The translations under genes and the position numbers were made by a program. From the NCBI RefSeq assembly GCF_000719285.1, contig NZ_JOFS01000032.1, forward strand, positions 62,001 through 126,000: a stretch of DNA of 64,000 nt, written 5' to 3'. Source of the stretch: Streptomyces bicolor. Its GTDB lineage: Bacteria; Actinomycetota; Actinomycetes; Streptomycetales; Streptomycetaceae. How positions within the stretch are numbered: position 1 is the first letter of the stretch; every line of letters begins with the position of its first letter. The notes beneath the pieces were generated by a model. It had not been told where the DNA came from and did not search any database. It saw only the letters and a program-made list of their open reading frames with translations. Positions 30,233-38,153 of the stretch are shown piece after piece.

Positions 30233-30251
30233 CGTGCTGGAGCAGAGGCCG

Positions 30252-31913
30252 TCAGGCCGTCGTCCACCACACCGTGGTGTCCGAGGGGACCTTCGTCTCG
30301 CCGTCCGCCTCGGTGATCTCGCCGCTGGTCATCAGGACGCGGCCGTAGGCCGGGAGGGTCACGGACTCGCCGGTGGTGTTGGCGACGCACACGAACTCGC
30401 CGCGCCGGAAGGCCACGACGCCCTCGGGTGCACGGAGCCACTCCACCGCGTCGCCGGCGCCGAGGTCGGGGTGCGTGCGGCGGGCCGCGAGGGCGGCGCG
30501 GTACAGCTCCAGGGTCGAGCCCTCGACGCCGGTCTGAGCCTCCACGCTCAGCTCGCCCCAGGTCGCCGGCTGCGGCAGCCAGCTGCCCCCGCTGCCGAAG
30601 CCGTACGACGATCCCTCGCGCGTCCACGGGATCGGCACCCGGCAGCCGTCGCGGAAGCCGTCCTGGCCCTCGCCGCGGAAGTAGGCCGGGTCCTGGCGCA
30701 CCTCGTCGGGCAGGTCGACGACGTCCGGCAGGCCGAGCTCCTCGCCCTGGTAGACGTACGCCGAGCCGGGCAGGGCCAGCATGAGGAGGGTCGCCGCGCG
30801 CGCTCGGCGCAGGCCCAGTTCCCGGTCCCCGGCGGTGCGGATCTGGGTGCCGAGGCCGGGCGGGTTGGCGAAGCGGGTGGCGTGGCGGGTGACGTCGTGG
30901 TTGGAGAGGACCCAGGTGGCGGGGGCGCCGACCGGGCGCATCGCGTCCAGGGTGCGGTCGACGACCTTGCGGAGCTCGTCCGCGTCCCAGTCGGTGCCCA
31001 GGTACTGGAAGTTGAAGGCCTGGTGCAGTTCGTCCGGGCGGACGTAGTTGGCGGTGCGCTCGACGGTCGGCGTCCAGGCCTCCGCGACGAAGATGCGCTC
31101 GCCGGCGTACTCGTCGAGGATCGTGCGCCACTGGCGGTAGATCGCGTGGACGCCGTCCTGGTCGAAGAACGGCATGACATCGTTGCCCAGCAGTTTGAGC
31201 TGGTCGTGGGAACCCAGGTCCGGCAGCCCCTCGGCCTTCACCATGCCGTGGGCCACGTCGATGCGGAAGCCGTCGACGCCCATGTCCAGCCAGAAGCGGA
31301 GGATGGAGCGGAACTCGTCGCCGACGGCCGGGTGTTCCCAGTTGAAGTCGGGCTGCTCCGGCGCGAAGAGGTGCAGATACCACTCCCCGTCCTCTACTCG
31401 CGTCCAGGCCGGGCCGCCGAAGATGGACTCCCAGTCGTTGGGCGGCAGTTCGCCGTTCTTCCCCTTGCCGGGGCGGAAGTAGTAGCGGTCGCGGAGCGGG
31501 GAGCCGGGGCCGTCCGCGAGTGCCCGCTTGAACCACTCGTGCTGGTCGGAGGAGTGGTTGGGCACGAGGTCGACGATGATCCTGAGCCCCAGCCCGTGGG
31601 CGTCACGGATCAGCGCGTCCGCGTCGAGCAGGTTGCCGAACATCGGGTCGACCGCGCGGTAGTCGGCGACGTCGTAGCCGGCGTCGGCCTGCGGGGAGGC
31701 GTAGAAGGGGCTGAGCCACACGGCGTCGACGCCGAGGTCGCGCAGGTACGGGAGGCGGGAGCGTACGCCTTCCAGGTCGCCCATGCCGTCGCCGTTGCTG
31801 TCGGCGAAGCTGCGCGGATAGACCTGGTAGATCACCGCGTCCCGCCACCAGTCGCTGCGCTTGGCTTTGGCGGGGTTCGGGGCCGGGGCGAGGGCGGAGT
31901 GCTGCTGGCTCAT
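30252..31913 (-). CDS. aglA: Intracellular alpha-glucosidase (GH13)
   Basis: This 553-residue cytoplasmic GH13 enzyme of oligo-1,6-glucosidase/alpha-glucosidase type would hydrolyse imported maltose and maltodextrins to glucose. Conserved regions are IVDLVPNHSS (I), GFRIDVAHGM (II), FVAEAWTP (III) and WVLSNHDVTRH (IV). It has no signal peptide. The ATG at 31913 lies four bases after AAGGA; an in-frame ATG ten codons upstream has no ribosome-binding site. It follows malG in the same direction with a 222-base gap holding a dispersed repeat, so it may be cotranscribed with malEFG as in S. coelicolor. Confidence 0.95.
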   Translation of the reverse strand: MSQQHSALAPAPNPAKAKRSDWWRDAVIYQVYPRSFADSNGDGMGDLEGVRSRLPYLRDLGVDAVWLSPFYASPQADAGYDVADYRAVDPMFGNLLDADALIRDAHGLGLRIIVDLVPNHSSDQHEWFKRALADGPGSPLRDRYYFRPGKGKNGELPPNDWESIFGGPAWTRVEDGEWYLHLFAPEQPDFNWEHPAVGDEFRSILRFWLDMGVDGFRIDVAHGMVKAEGLPDLGSHDQLKLLGNDVMPFFDQDGVHAIYRQWRTILDEYAGERIFVAEAWTPTVERTANYVRPDELHQAFNFQYLGTDWDADELRKVVDRTLDAMRPVGAPATWVLSNHDVTRHATRFANPPGLGTQIRTAGDRELGLRRARAATLLMLALPGSAYVYQGEELGLPDVVDLPDEVRQDPAYFRGEGQDGFRDGCRVPIPWTREGSSYGFGSGGSWLPQPATWGELSVEAQTGVEGSTLELYRAALAARRTHPDLGAGDAVEWLRAPEGVVAFRRGEFVCVANTTGESVTLPAYGRVLMTSGEITEADGETKVPSDTTVWWTTA

Positions 31914-32035
31914 GGCGTCCTTGGTACGTAACGGATTCATGGGGTCAGGTGTGCGTACAACGGTGATGACGAGACGGCCGCGGTGACAGCGGGGTCGGAT
32001 GGACACCGCGACCGCCTCGGGTTCTCGGGGGGGGC

Positions 32036-32111
32036 AGCGCCCCGTCTTCAGGGGCGCGGGGCTGTATCAATCTGCGGCTACCGCCGCGTGGGCGCGATCA
32101 ACCACGACGGC
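32036..32111. repeat. Dispersed repeat between malG and aglA (copy B)
   Basis: GCGCCCCGTCTTCAGGGGCG is a hairpin, followed by CGGGGCTGTATC, TGCGGCTACCGCCGCGTGGG and AACCACGACGG. It matches the element inside the SpoIIE-type gene at 21949-22016 in opposite orientation. It lies inside the putative mal transcript and may affect read-through to aglA. Confidence 0.8.
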
Positions 32112-32135
32112 GCCGCACACGATCGACGGCCGAGG

Positions 32136-33044
32136 TCACCCCTTCGTGCCGCCCGCGGTAAGCCCGGTCACCAGGTTCCTCTGCACGAAGTAGAAGAACG
32201 CGGAGACCGGTATGGCGACGAGCACCGCCGTCGCGGCCATCAGGTTGCGCTGCGCGTCGTGCTCGCTCACGAACGTCTGCAACCCGACCGCGAACGTGTA
32301 CTTCGTGTCGGACAGCATGAACGTCGACGCGAACGCGACCTCACCGAAGGCCGTGAGGAAGCTGTAGAACGCGGCGACCGCCAGGCCGGGCTTGGCGAGC
32401 GGGAGGATCAGTCGCGCGAACGTGCCGAAGGGGGTCAGCCCGTCGACGCGTCCCGCCTCGTCGATCTCGAACGGGATGGTGTCGAAGTAGCCCTTCATCA
32501 GCCAGGCACAGTACGGCACGGTCGTCGTGCAGTAGACGAGGATGAGGCCGAGGTAGCTGTCGACGAGCTGCAGCTCGGACAGGATCTGGTACATCGGCAC
32601 CATGAGTACGGCCACCGGGAACATCTGGGTGACGAGCAGCACCCACATGAACTTCTTGTAGCCCGGAAAGCGCATCCGCGAGACCGCGTAGCCGGTCGTG
32701 GCGGAGATGACGACGCCGATGAGCGTGGTGCCCAGCGTGACGATGAGCGTGCTCGTCAGCCAGTCGAAGAACTTCGTCTCCTGTAGGACGAACGTGTAGT
32801 TGTCCAGCGTCATCTTCCCCCAGATGCCGCCTGGGTGGAGGTAGTCGTCCTTGTCCGGGCCGAGGGACAGGAAGACCAGCCAGGCCACGGGGAAGAGCGC
32901 GATCAGGCTCGCCACGATGAGGATGCCGTGGGAGACGAAGGACGTACCGCGGCTGTTCTCGCCGCGGCGGCGCGCCTTGCGGGGGGTGGCTGTGGTCACG
33001 GAGTCCTGCTTGTTCACCGGGGTCTCAACAGTGGTCGTACTCAT
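32136..33044 (-). CDS. malG: Maltose/maltodextrin ABC transporter permease MalG
   Basis: This 302-residue inner-membrane permease has six predicted helices. The EAA loop that docks the ATPase reads IDEAGRVDGLTPFGTFARLI (about 195-215). The N-terminal 35 residues are cytoplasmic and basic. The ATG at 33044 lies five bases after AGGAG. The gene is 13 bases downstream of malF. No ATPase gene is present in the cluster; the shared MsiK ATPase encoded elsewhere energises such importers in Streptomyces (established knowledge). Confidence 0.96.
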   Translation of the reverse strand: MSTTTVETPVNKQDSVTTATPRKARRRGENSRGTSFVSHGILIVASLIALFPVAWLVFLSLGPDKDDYLHPGGIWGKMTLDNYTFVLQETKFFDWLTSTLIVTLGTTLIGVVISATTGYAVSRMRFPGYKKFMWVLLVTQMFPVAVLMVPMYQILSELQLVDSYLGLILVYCTTTVPYCAWLMKGYFDTIPFEIDEAGRVDGLTPFGTFARLILPLAKPGLAVAAFYSFLTAFGEVAFASTFMLSDTKYTFAVGLQTFVSEHDAQRNLMAATAVLVAIPVSAFFYFVQRNLVTGLTAGGTKG

Positions 33045-33057
33045 GGGGACTCCTGCC

Positions 33058-34062
33058 TCAGATCGCGAGCTGCTGGTCATTGCGGTTCAGCCAGCGGCGG
33101 TAGAAGGAGGTGAAGACGATGAGGATGGCCAGCAGCAGCATGCCGTAGGCGGCCGACTGCGCGAAGTCACGCGGCTGCTGTCCGAAGCCGAGGTAGTAGG
33201 CCCAGGTGACGAGGATCTGGGCGTCGGGGGCGGTGTCGCCGAACAGCAGGAAGATGATGGCGAACTGGTTGAAGGTCCAGATGACGCCGAGCAGGACGAC
33301 GGTGGAGCTGACGGACCGCAGGCCCGGCAGGGTGACGTACCGGAACTGCTGCCACCTGCTCGCGCCGTCCATCTCGGCGGCCTCGTACAGCGAGGAGTCG
33401 ATGGACTGCAGCCCGCCGAGCAGCGAGAGCATCATGAACGGCACACCGCACCAGGTGTTCACCATGATCGCGGCGAAGCGCTGCCAGAAGGTGTCCTCCA
33501 GCCACAGCGGCGTGGGCAGGTGCAGCGTCTCCAGGAACGAGTTGATGATGCCGCCGTCGGCGAGCATGAACCGCCAGCCGAAGACGGTGACGAAGGTCGG
33601 CACGGCCCACGGCAGGATCAGGATCAGCCGGTACAGGGTGCGGCCGCGCAGCTTCTGGTTGAGCAGCAGGGCGAGGCCGAGGCCGATGGTGTAGTGGAGG
33701 GTGACGCAGGCCGCGGTCCAAAAGATCGTCCAGATGAAGTGCGACCAGAAGCGGTCGTACGCCGTCTCGCCCCACAGGATGTCGGCGTAGTTGTCGAAGC
33801 CGATGAACTTGTAGGTGGCCTCGATCTCGTTGACGCCGATGGTGCGGGCGCTGTTGAGGCTGTTGGCGTCGGTGAGAGTGAGGTAGAAGCCGTACGCCAG
33901 CGGATACAGCACCAGGACGCCGAGGACGATCACCACCGGAGCGATCATCGCGTAGGCGTACCAGTGCTTCTGGTAGCCGTGCTTCAGGCGCTGGCCCAGC
34001 CCGGGCCGCGGCGCGCGGTCACCGCGGCGCTTGCCGGTCGCGCGGTCGATGGCGACTGTCAT
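33058..34062 (-). CDS. malF: Maltose/maltodextrin ABC transporter permease MalF
   Basis: This 334-residue permease has a first helix at about 38-60 and an EAA loop YEAAEMDGASRWQQFRYVTL (about 235-255). It pairs with MalG to form the channel for maltodextrins delivered by MalE. The ATG at 34062 has GAAGG about 10 bases upstream. The 135-base gap to malE holds tandem 13-base repeats and a strong hairpin. Confidence 0.96.
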   Translation of the reverse strand: MTVAIDRATGKRRGDRAPRPGLGQRLKHGYQKHWYAYAMIAPVVIVLGVLVLYPLAYGFYLTLTDANSLNSARTIGVNEIEATYKFIGFDNYADILWGETAYDRFWSHFIWTIFWTAACVTLHYTIGLGLALLLNQKLRGRTLYRLILILPWAVPTFVTVFGWRFMLADGGIINSFLETLHLPTPLWLEDTFWQRFAAIMVNTWCGVPFMMLSLLGGLQSIDSSLYEAAEMDGASRWQQFRYVTLPGLRSVSSTVVLLGVIWTFNQFAIIFLLFGDTAPDAQILVTWAYYLGFGQQPRDFAQSAAYGMLLLAILIVFTSFYRRWLNRNDQQLAI

Positions 34063-34097
34063 GGTTCGACAACCTTCGTGGAGATCGACAGATCAGG

Positions 34098-34136
34098 GGT
34101 GTACGGCTGTGGTGTACGGCTGTGGTGTACGGCGCA
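34098..34136. repeat. Three tandem 13-base repeats between malE and malF
   Basis: GGTGTACGGCTGT occurs at 34098-34110 and 34111-34123, with a third, partly diverged copy from 34124. It lies in the malE-malF intercistronic gap next to a hairpin. Confidence 0.85.
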
Positions 34137-34147
34137 CAGGCCGGTGA

Positions 34148-34187
34148 CCGCCGGATCCTTCCCCCCATGATCAGGAGGATCCGGCGG
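34148..34187 (-). terminator. Intercistronic hairpin after malE
   Basis: A perfect 12-bp stem CCGCCGGATCCT/AGGATCCGGCGG with a 16-base loop lies 10 bases beyond the malE stop. It probably attenuates transcription or protects the malE mRNA end so that binding protein exceeds permeases. Confidence 0.8.
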
Positions 34188-34197
34188 CCACTCGGGG

Positions 34198-35469
34198 TCA
34201 CTTGCTGAAGTCCGGGACCAGCTTGGCGATGGAGGTCTCGGCGGTGCTCAGGCCCTTGTCCAGGGACACCTTGCCTCCGGCGATCTTCAGCAGCTCGGCG
34301 TCCACCGGGCCCCACAGGGAGCTGTACTCGGGCAGGGCCGGGCGCGGCTGGGCGGCGGCGAGGACGCCCTGGTAGCCGGCGATGCCCGGGTCGGCCTTGA
34401 CCTCGGTGGTGTAGGCGTCGTCGCGGGTGGGCAGCGTGTTGTTCTTCAGGGCGATGGTCTCCTGGGCCTTCGCCGAGGTCATGAACTTCACGAACTTCAG
34501 CGAGGCCTCCTGGTGGGCCTTGTCCGAGCCCGCGTACACGGAGAGGTTGTGGCCGCCGGTCGGGGCGCCCGCCTTGCCGGAGGAGCCGGCCGGGACGGTG
34601 GCGATGCCGAGGTTGGCCTTGTCCTTGAACGCGGAGCCCTTGTAGAAGTTGGTGATCTCCCACGGGCCCTGCATGATCGAGGCGACCTTGCCGCTGACGA
34701 ACGCCTCCTGGATGTGGGCGTAGGCGTCGGCGGTGGTGTCGGCCTTGTGCAGGCCCTTGCCGTCGAAGAGGCTCAGCCAGGTCTCGTAGCCCTTTTTGGC
34801 CTCGGGCGACGCGACGGTGATCTTCTTGGCGTCGGCGTCGACGGTGTCGGTGCCCTCGCCGTAGAGGAACGTCTGGGCGTAGTAGGCCTGGGTGGAGCCC
34901 CAGTAGCCGTCGACGCCGGTCTTCTCCTTGATGGTGGCGGCGGCCTTCTTCAGGTCGTCCCAGGTCTTGGGGGCCTCGACGCCGGCCTTCTTGAACAGGT
35001 CCTTGTTGTAGACGAAGGCGAGGGTGTCCGTGGTGAACGGAACGCCGTAGACCTTGCCCTCGTACTTGGCCTGCTCGATCAGGCTGGGCTGGAACTTGTC
35101 CTGCTCGGCGAGTGCCTCGGTGCCGTCGAGCGGCAGGAAGAAGCTCTTCTTGGCGAAGGCGGGGGTCCAGCCGACCTCGGAGCGCAGGATGTCCGGGGCG
35201 CCCTTGGAGCCGGCGGCCGTGTCGAACTTGTTCTGCGCCTGGTCGAACGGGACGTTGACGTACTTGACCTTGATGTCCTTGTTGGCGGCCTCGAACTCCT
35301 TGACCAGGGCCTGGTACGTCGGCGCCTCGTTGGTGGCGTTGGAGGTGTCCCACCAGGTGATGGTGACCGGCCCGCTCGAGTCGCTGCCACTGTCGTCCCC
35401 GCCGCCGCACGCCGTCGCCGCGAGAGCGAGGGACGCCACCAGCGCGGTGGCCGCTATGCCACGCCGCAT
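34198..35469 (-). CDS. malE: Maltose/maltodextrin-binding lipoprotein MalE
   Basis: This 423-residue extracytoplasmic solute-binding lipoprotein has a signal peptide with lipobox ATAC (Cys21), followed by GGGDDSGSDSS and a family 1 binding-protein fold (VTITWWDTSN, LRSEVGWTPAFAKK, MQGPWEITNF). It captures maltose and maltodextrins for MalFG. The ATG at 35469 lies six bases after AAGGAG. Its promoter region is shared with divergent malR and contains MalR-type operator elements. Confidence 0.96.
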   Translation of the reverse strand: MRRGIAATALVASLALAATACGGGDDSGSDSSGPVTITWWDTSNATNEAPTYQALVKEFEAANKDIKVKYVNVPFDQAQNKFDTAAGSKGAPDILRSEVGWTPAFAKKSFFLPLDGTEALAEQDKFQPSLIEQAKYEGKVYGVPFTTDTLAFVYNKDLFKKAGVEAPKTWDDLKKAAATIKEKTGVDGYWGSTQAYYAQTFLYGEGTDTVDADAKKITVASPEAKKGYETWLSLFDGKGLHKADTTADAYAHIQEAFVSGKVASIMQGPWEITNFYKGSAFKDKANLGIATVPAGSSGKAGAPTGGHNLSVYAGSDKAHQEASLKFVKFMTSAKAQETIALKNNTLPTRDDAYTTEVKADPGIAGYQGVLAAAQPRPALPEYSSLWGPVDAELLKIAGGKVSLDKGLSTAETSIAKLVPDFSK

Positions 35470-35603
35470 GAGTTCTCCTTGAGGGTGAAAGCCCGTGTGA
35501 TGCAGGGGCGGCCCCGTCTGCCTGCCCTTGCTGTCTTGCCGACTGCGCCGTTGCGGCCGCCGGGCGACGTGAACGTAACAGCGTTGAAAGATCGACGAAA
35601 GAC

Positions 35604-35624
35604 CTTGCAGAAAAAAAGTGCAAG
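35604..35624. promoter_or_regulatory. Probable MalR operator upstream of malE
   Basis: CTTGCA (35604-35609) and TGCAAG (35619-35624) form a perfect dyad around an A-rich nine-base spacer. LacI-family regulators bind such dyads, and CTTGC/GCAAG recurs before both amylase genes. Confidence 0.75.
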
Positions 35625-35707
35625 AGATCTCCGAAGTTATCCGTGCGTGACCAGTCGGCGACCGTCATGAGACGCTTCTTTCCAGGGGTGGAGCGCCATG
35701 CGGACCA

Positions 35708-35734
35708 CTTGTGCAAGACTCTGCAAGCTCTTGC
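35708..35734. promoter_or_regulatory. GCAAG/CTTGC cluster upstream of malR
   Basis: CTTGTGCAAG (35708-35717) and GCAAGCTCTTGC (35723-35734) are adjacent dyads about 25-50 bases before the ATG at 35758. They suggest MalR autoregulation. Confidence 0.6.
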
Positions 35735-35850
35735 TACCACTTTCACGAGGGAGCGCGATGAAGCAGCAACCCGGACCAGGCCGGCCAACAGGTCGCCGGC
35801 GGCGTCCGATTGGTGTGCAAGGCGACTTTCGGCCGGTACAGTCCAGTGCC

Positions 35851-36885
35851 GTGACCACACGGCTTGCCGACATCGCTGCTCAGGCGGGGGTGAGCGAAGC
35901 GACCGTCAGCCGCGTCCTCAACGGGAAGCCGGGCGTCGCCGCCACCACTCGCCAGTCCGTGCTGGCCGCATTGGACGTGCTCGGCTACGAGCGCCCGGTG
36001 CGACTGCGCCAGCGCAGCGAAGGCCTGGTGGGCCTGATCACCCCGGAGCTGGAGAACCCGATATTCCCGGCCCTCGCCCAGGTCATCGGCCAGGCACTGA
36101 CCAGGCAGGGCTACACCCCCGTGCTGGCCACCCAGACGCCCGGCGGCTCGACCGAGGACGAGCTGACCGAGATGCTCGTCGACCGCGGTGTCGCCGGCAT
36201 CATCTACGTCTCCGGCCTGCACGCCGACACCACGGCCGACATGCAGCGCTATGAGCGCCTGCGCGCCCAGGGCGTCCCCTTCGTCCTGGTGGACGGCTTC
36301 TCCCCCAAGGTCCAGGCGCCCTTCATCTCCCCCGACGACCGCGCGGCGATGACACTCGCGGTGACGCACCTGGCCTCCCTGGGCCACACCCGTATCGGCC
36401 TGGCCCTGGGCCCCAAGCGCTTCGTCCCGGTCCAGCGCAAGATCGAGGGCTTCCTCCGCGCGATGCAGGACCAGCTGGGCCTGCCGACGGACGTCATAGA
36501 GACCGAGCTGATCCAGCACTCCCTGTACACCCTGGAGGGCGGCCAGGCGGCGACCACGGCCCTGATCGACCGGGACTGCACCGCGGTCGTCTGCGCGAGC
36601 GACATGATGGCGCTGGGCGCGATAAGGGCGGCTCGGCAACGCGGCCTGGCGGTCCCGAAGGACATCTCGGTGGTCGGCTTCGACGACTCCCCGCTGATCG
36701 CCTTCACCGACCCGCCGCTCACCACGGTCCGCAAGCCGGTCCCGGCGATGGGGCAGGCGGCGGTGCGCACGCTGCTGGAGGAGATCGGCGGGACGCCGGC
36801 GCCCCACAGCGAGTTCGTGTTCATGCCGGAGCTGGTGGTGCGCGGTTCGACGGCTTCGGGACCCGGAAACAGGAACCACGCCTGA
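35851..36885 (+). CDS. malR: LacI-family repressor of maltose/starch genes MalR
   Basis: This 344-residue regulator has a LacI helix-turn-helix at the very N-terminus (RLADIAAQAGVSEATVSRVL, residues 4-23) and a periplasmic-binding-protein-like sugar domain (GLITPELENPIFPALAQ, VVGFDDSPLI). It should repress malE and the amylase genes until a maltodextrin signal arrives. The GTG at 35851 gives the usual family N-terminus. However, an ATG at 35758 has a much better ribosome-binding site (GAGGGAG) and would add a 31-residue basic tail (MKQQPGPGRP...), so the start needs experimental proof. It is divergent from malE. Confidence 0.94.
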   Translation: MTTRLADIAAQAGVSEATVSRVLNGKPGVAATTRQSVLAALDVLGYERPVRLRQRSEGLVGLITPELENPIFPALAQVIGQALTRQGYTPVLATQTPGGSTEDELTEMLVDRGVAGIIYVSGLHADTTADMQRYERLRAQGVPFVLVDGFSPKVQAPFISPDDRAAMTLAVTHLASLGHTRIGLALGPKRFVPVQRKIEGFLRAMQDQLGLPTDVIETELIQHSLYTLEGGQAATTALIDRDCTAVVCASDMMALGAIRAARQRGLAVPKDISVVGFDDSPLIAFTDPPLTTVRKPVPAMGQAAVRTLLEEIGGTPAPHSEFVFMPELVVRGSTASGPGNRNHA

Positions 36886-37056
36886 CCCGCCCCGCCACCT
36901 CCCCGACCAGTCCCCTCGTCCTCAGGGCGGAGAATCCCCCGATCCCGCCCTGCGTCGGTAGGAGAGCGGGGCTGTACGCCCGTCGTAGAACATGCGTGCT
37001 TGACCCACCCGAGGGATGATCGGTCGGGGAAGGCTTATCTGGCAGACTCTGTGCCC

Positions 37057-38046
37057 ATGGGTGACTCGACCGTGACGACACTGGAAGGCCGTGAAGCGGC
37101 CGTTCCGCACCCGGTCGCGGACGAATCGGGACAAGGCCCCCTGCGCCGTCTGCGCACCCCGCGCCGACCCCGCCTCTGGTTCGAAATCCTGCTGATCGCG
37201 GTGAGTTACTGGACGTACTCACTGATCCGCAACGCGGTTCCGGAGCAGAAGGCCGAGGCGCTGCGCAACGCCGACTGGCTCTGGAAGCTGGAGCAAAACC
37301 TCGGCATCGCCGTCGAGGAGTCGATCAATCACGCCGTGAACTCGGTGACTTGGCTCATCGTCGGCATGAACTACTACTACGCGACCCTGCACTTCATCGT
37401 CACGCTCGGCGTCCTGGTCTGGCTCTACCGCAGCCACCCCGGCCGCTACGCGGCGACCCGCCTGGTCCTCTTCGCGACAACCGGTGTGGCCCTGATCGGT
37501 TACTACCTGTACCCGCTCGCTCCCCCGCGGTTGATGACCAACGGCGGCTTCATCGACACGGTCCTGGTCCACGACACCTGGGGCTCGATGGCCTCCGGCG
37601 ACCTGAAGAACATGTCGAACCAGTACGCCGCGATGCCGTCCATGCACATCGGCTGGTCCGTGTGGAGCGGCGTGACGATCTTCGCGCTGGCGAGGATCCC
37701 CTGGGTACGGGTCCTCGGACTGCTCTACCCGACGGCCACACTGATCGTGATCGTCGCCACGGCCAACCACTTCTGGCTCGACGCGGTGGGCGGCCTCATG
37801 TGCCTGGCGTTCGGATACACGGTGGCACGCCTCTGGTACGGAAAGCTGCCGCACGCGCTGCCCAGGCGGGTGGTGCCCGCGCCACCACACACGCACCCGC
37901 AGTCGCCCACGGCGGGCAGGGGACGTGCCGGGGGGTGTCCGCCCGCAGCGGCGGGCGTCAACGCCGAGCACACTTCTGACGAACCGAGCCGCCCGACCGA
38001 GGCCGGACACCCCCCGGCGCGGCCCCGACCCACGACACCCGCGTAG
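37057..38046 (+). CDS. PAP2-superfamily membrane phosphatase/transferase with repeat-derived C-terminus
   Basis: This 329-residue protein has about six membrane helices and PAP2-type motifs AMPSMHIGWSVW (about 194) and ANHFWLDAVGG (about 231). The pattern resembles bacterial relatives of inositolphosphoryl-transferases (PAP2_3). It probably transfers or removes phosphate groups on lipid carriers. The catalytic body ends near LPRRVVPAPP (about 280). The last 50 or so residues (HTHPQSPTAGRGRAGG onward) are encoded by the dispersed repeat at 37885-38132 and are unlikely to be ancestral. The start is the ATG at 37057, with weak upstream purines. Confidence 0.85.
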   Translation: MGDSTVTTLEGREAAVPHPVADESGQGPLRRLRTPRRPRLWFEILLIAVSYWTYSLIRNAVPEQKAEALRNADWLWKLEQNLGIAVEESINHAVNSVTWLIVGMNYYYATLHFIVTLGVLVWLYRSHPGRYAATRLVLFATTGVALIGYYLYPLAPPRLMTNGGFIDTVLVHDTWGSMASGDLKNMSNQYAAMPSMHIGWSVWSGVTIFALARIPWVRVLGLLYPTATLIVIVATANHFWLDAVGGLMCLAFGYTVARLWYGKLPHALPRRVVPAPPHTHPQSPTAGRGRAGGCPPAAAGVNAEHTSDEPSRPTEAGHPPARPRPTTPA

Positions 38047-38132
38047 GCGCTACGCGCACCCCACGAAACCCGCACTGGCGCCGCAGGCATCAACGCGCAC
38101 CCCCACCACCCCGCACAGGCCGCAACGGCACT
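37885..38132. repeat. Long dispersed repeat, left flank of glnE
   Basis: It contains CGCCCACGGCGGGCAGGGG, then a perfect 15-base inverted repeat pair GCCGGGGGGTGTCCG (37927-37941) and CGGACACCCCCCGGC (38004-38018) around 62 variable bases, then CCCCGACCCACGACACC and GCGCACCCC units. A closely similar inverted copy is at 41222-41492. Confidence 0.88.
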
Positions 38133-38153
38133 CCGGCTCCACCGCCGGAGGCA

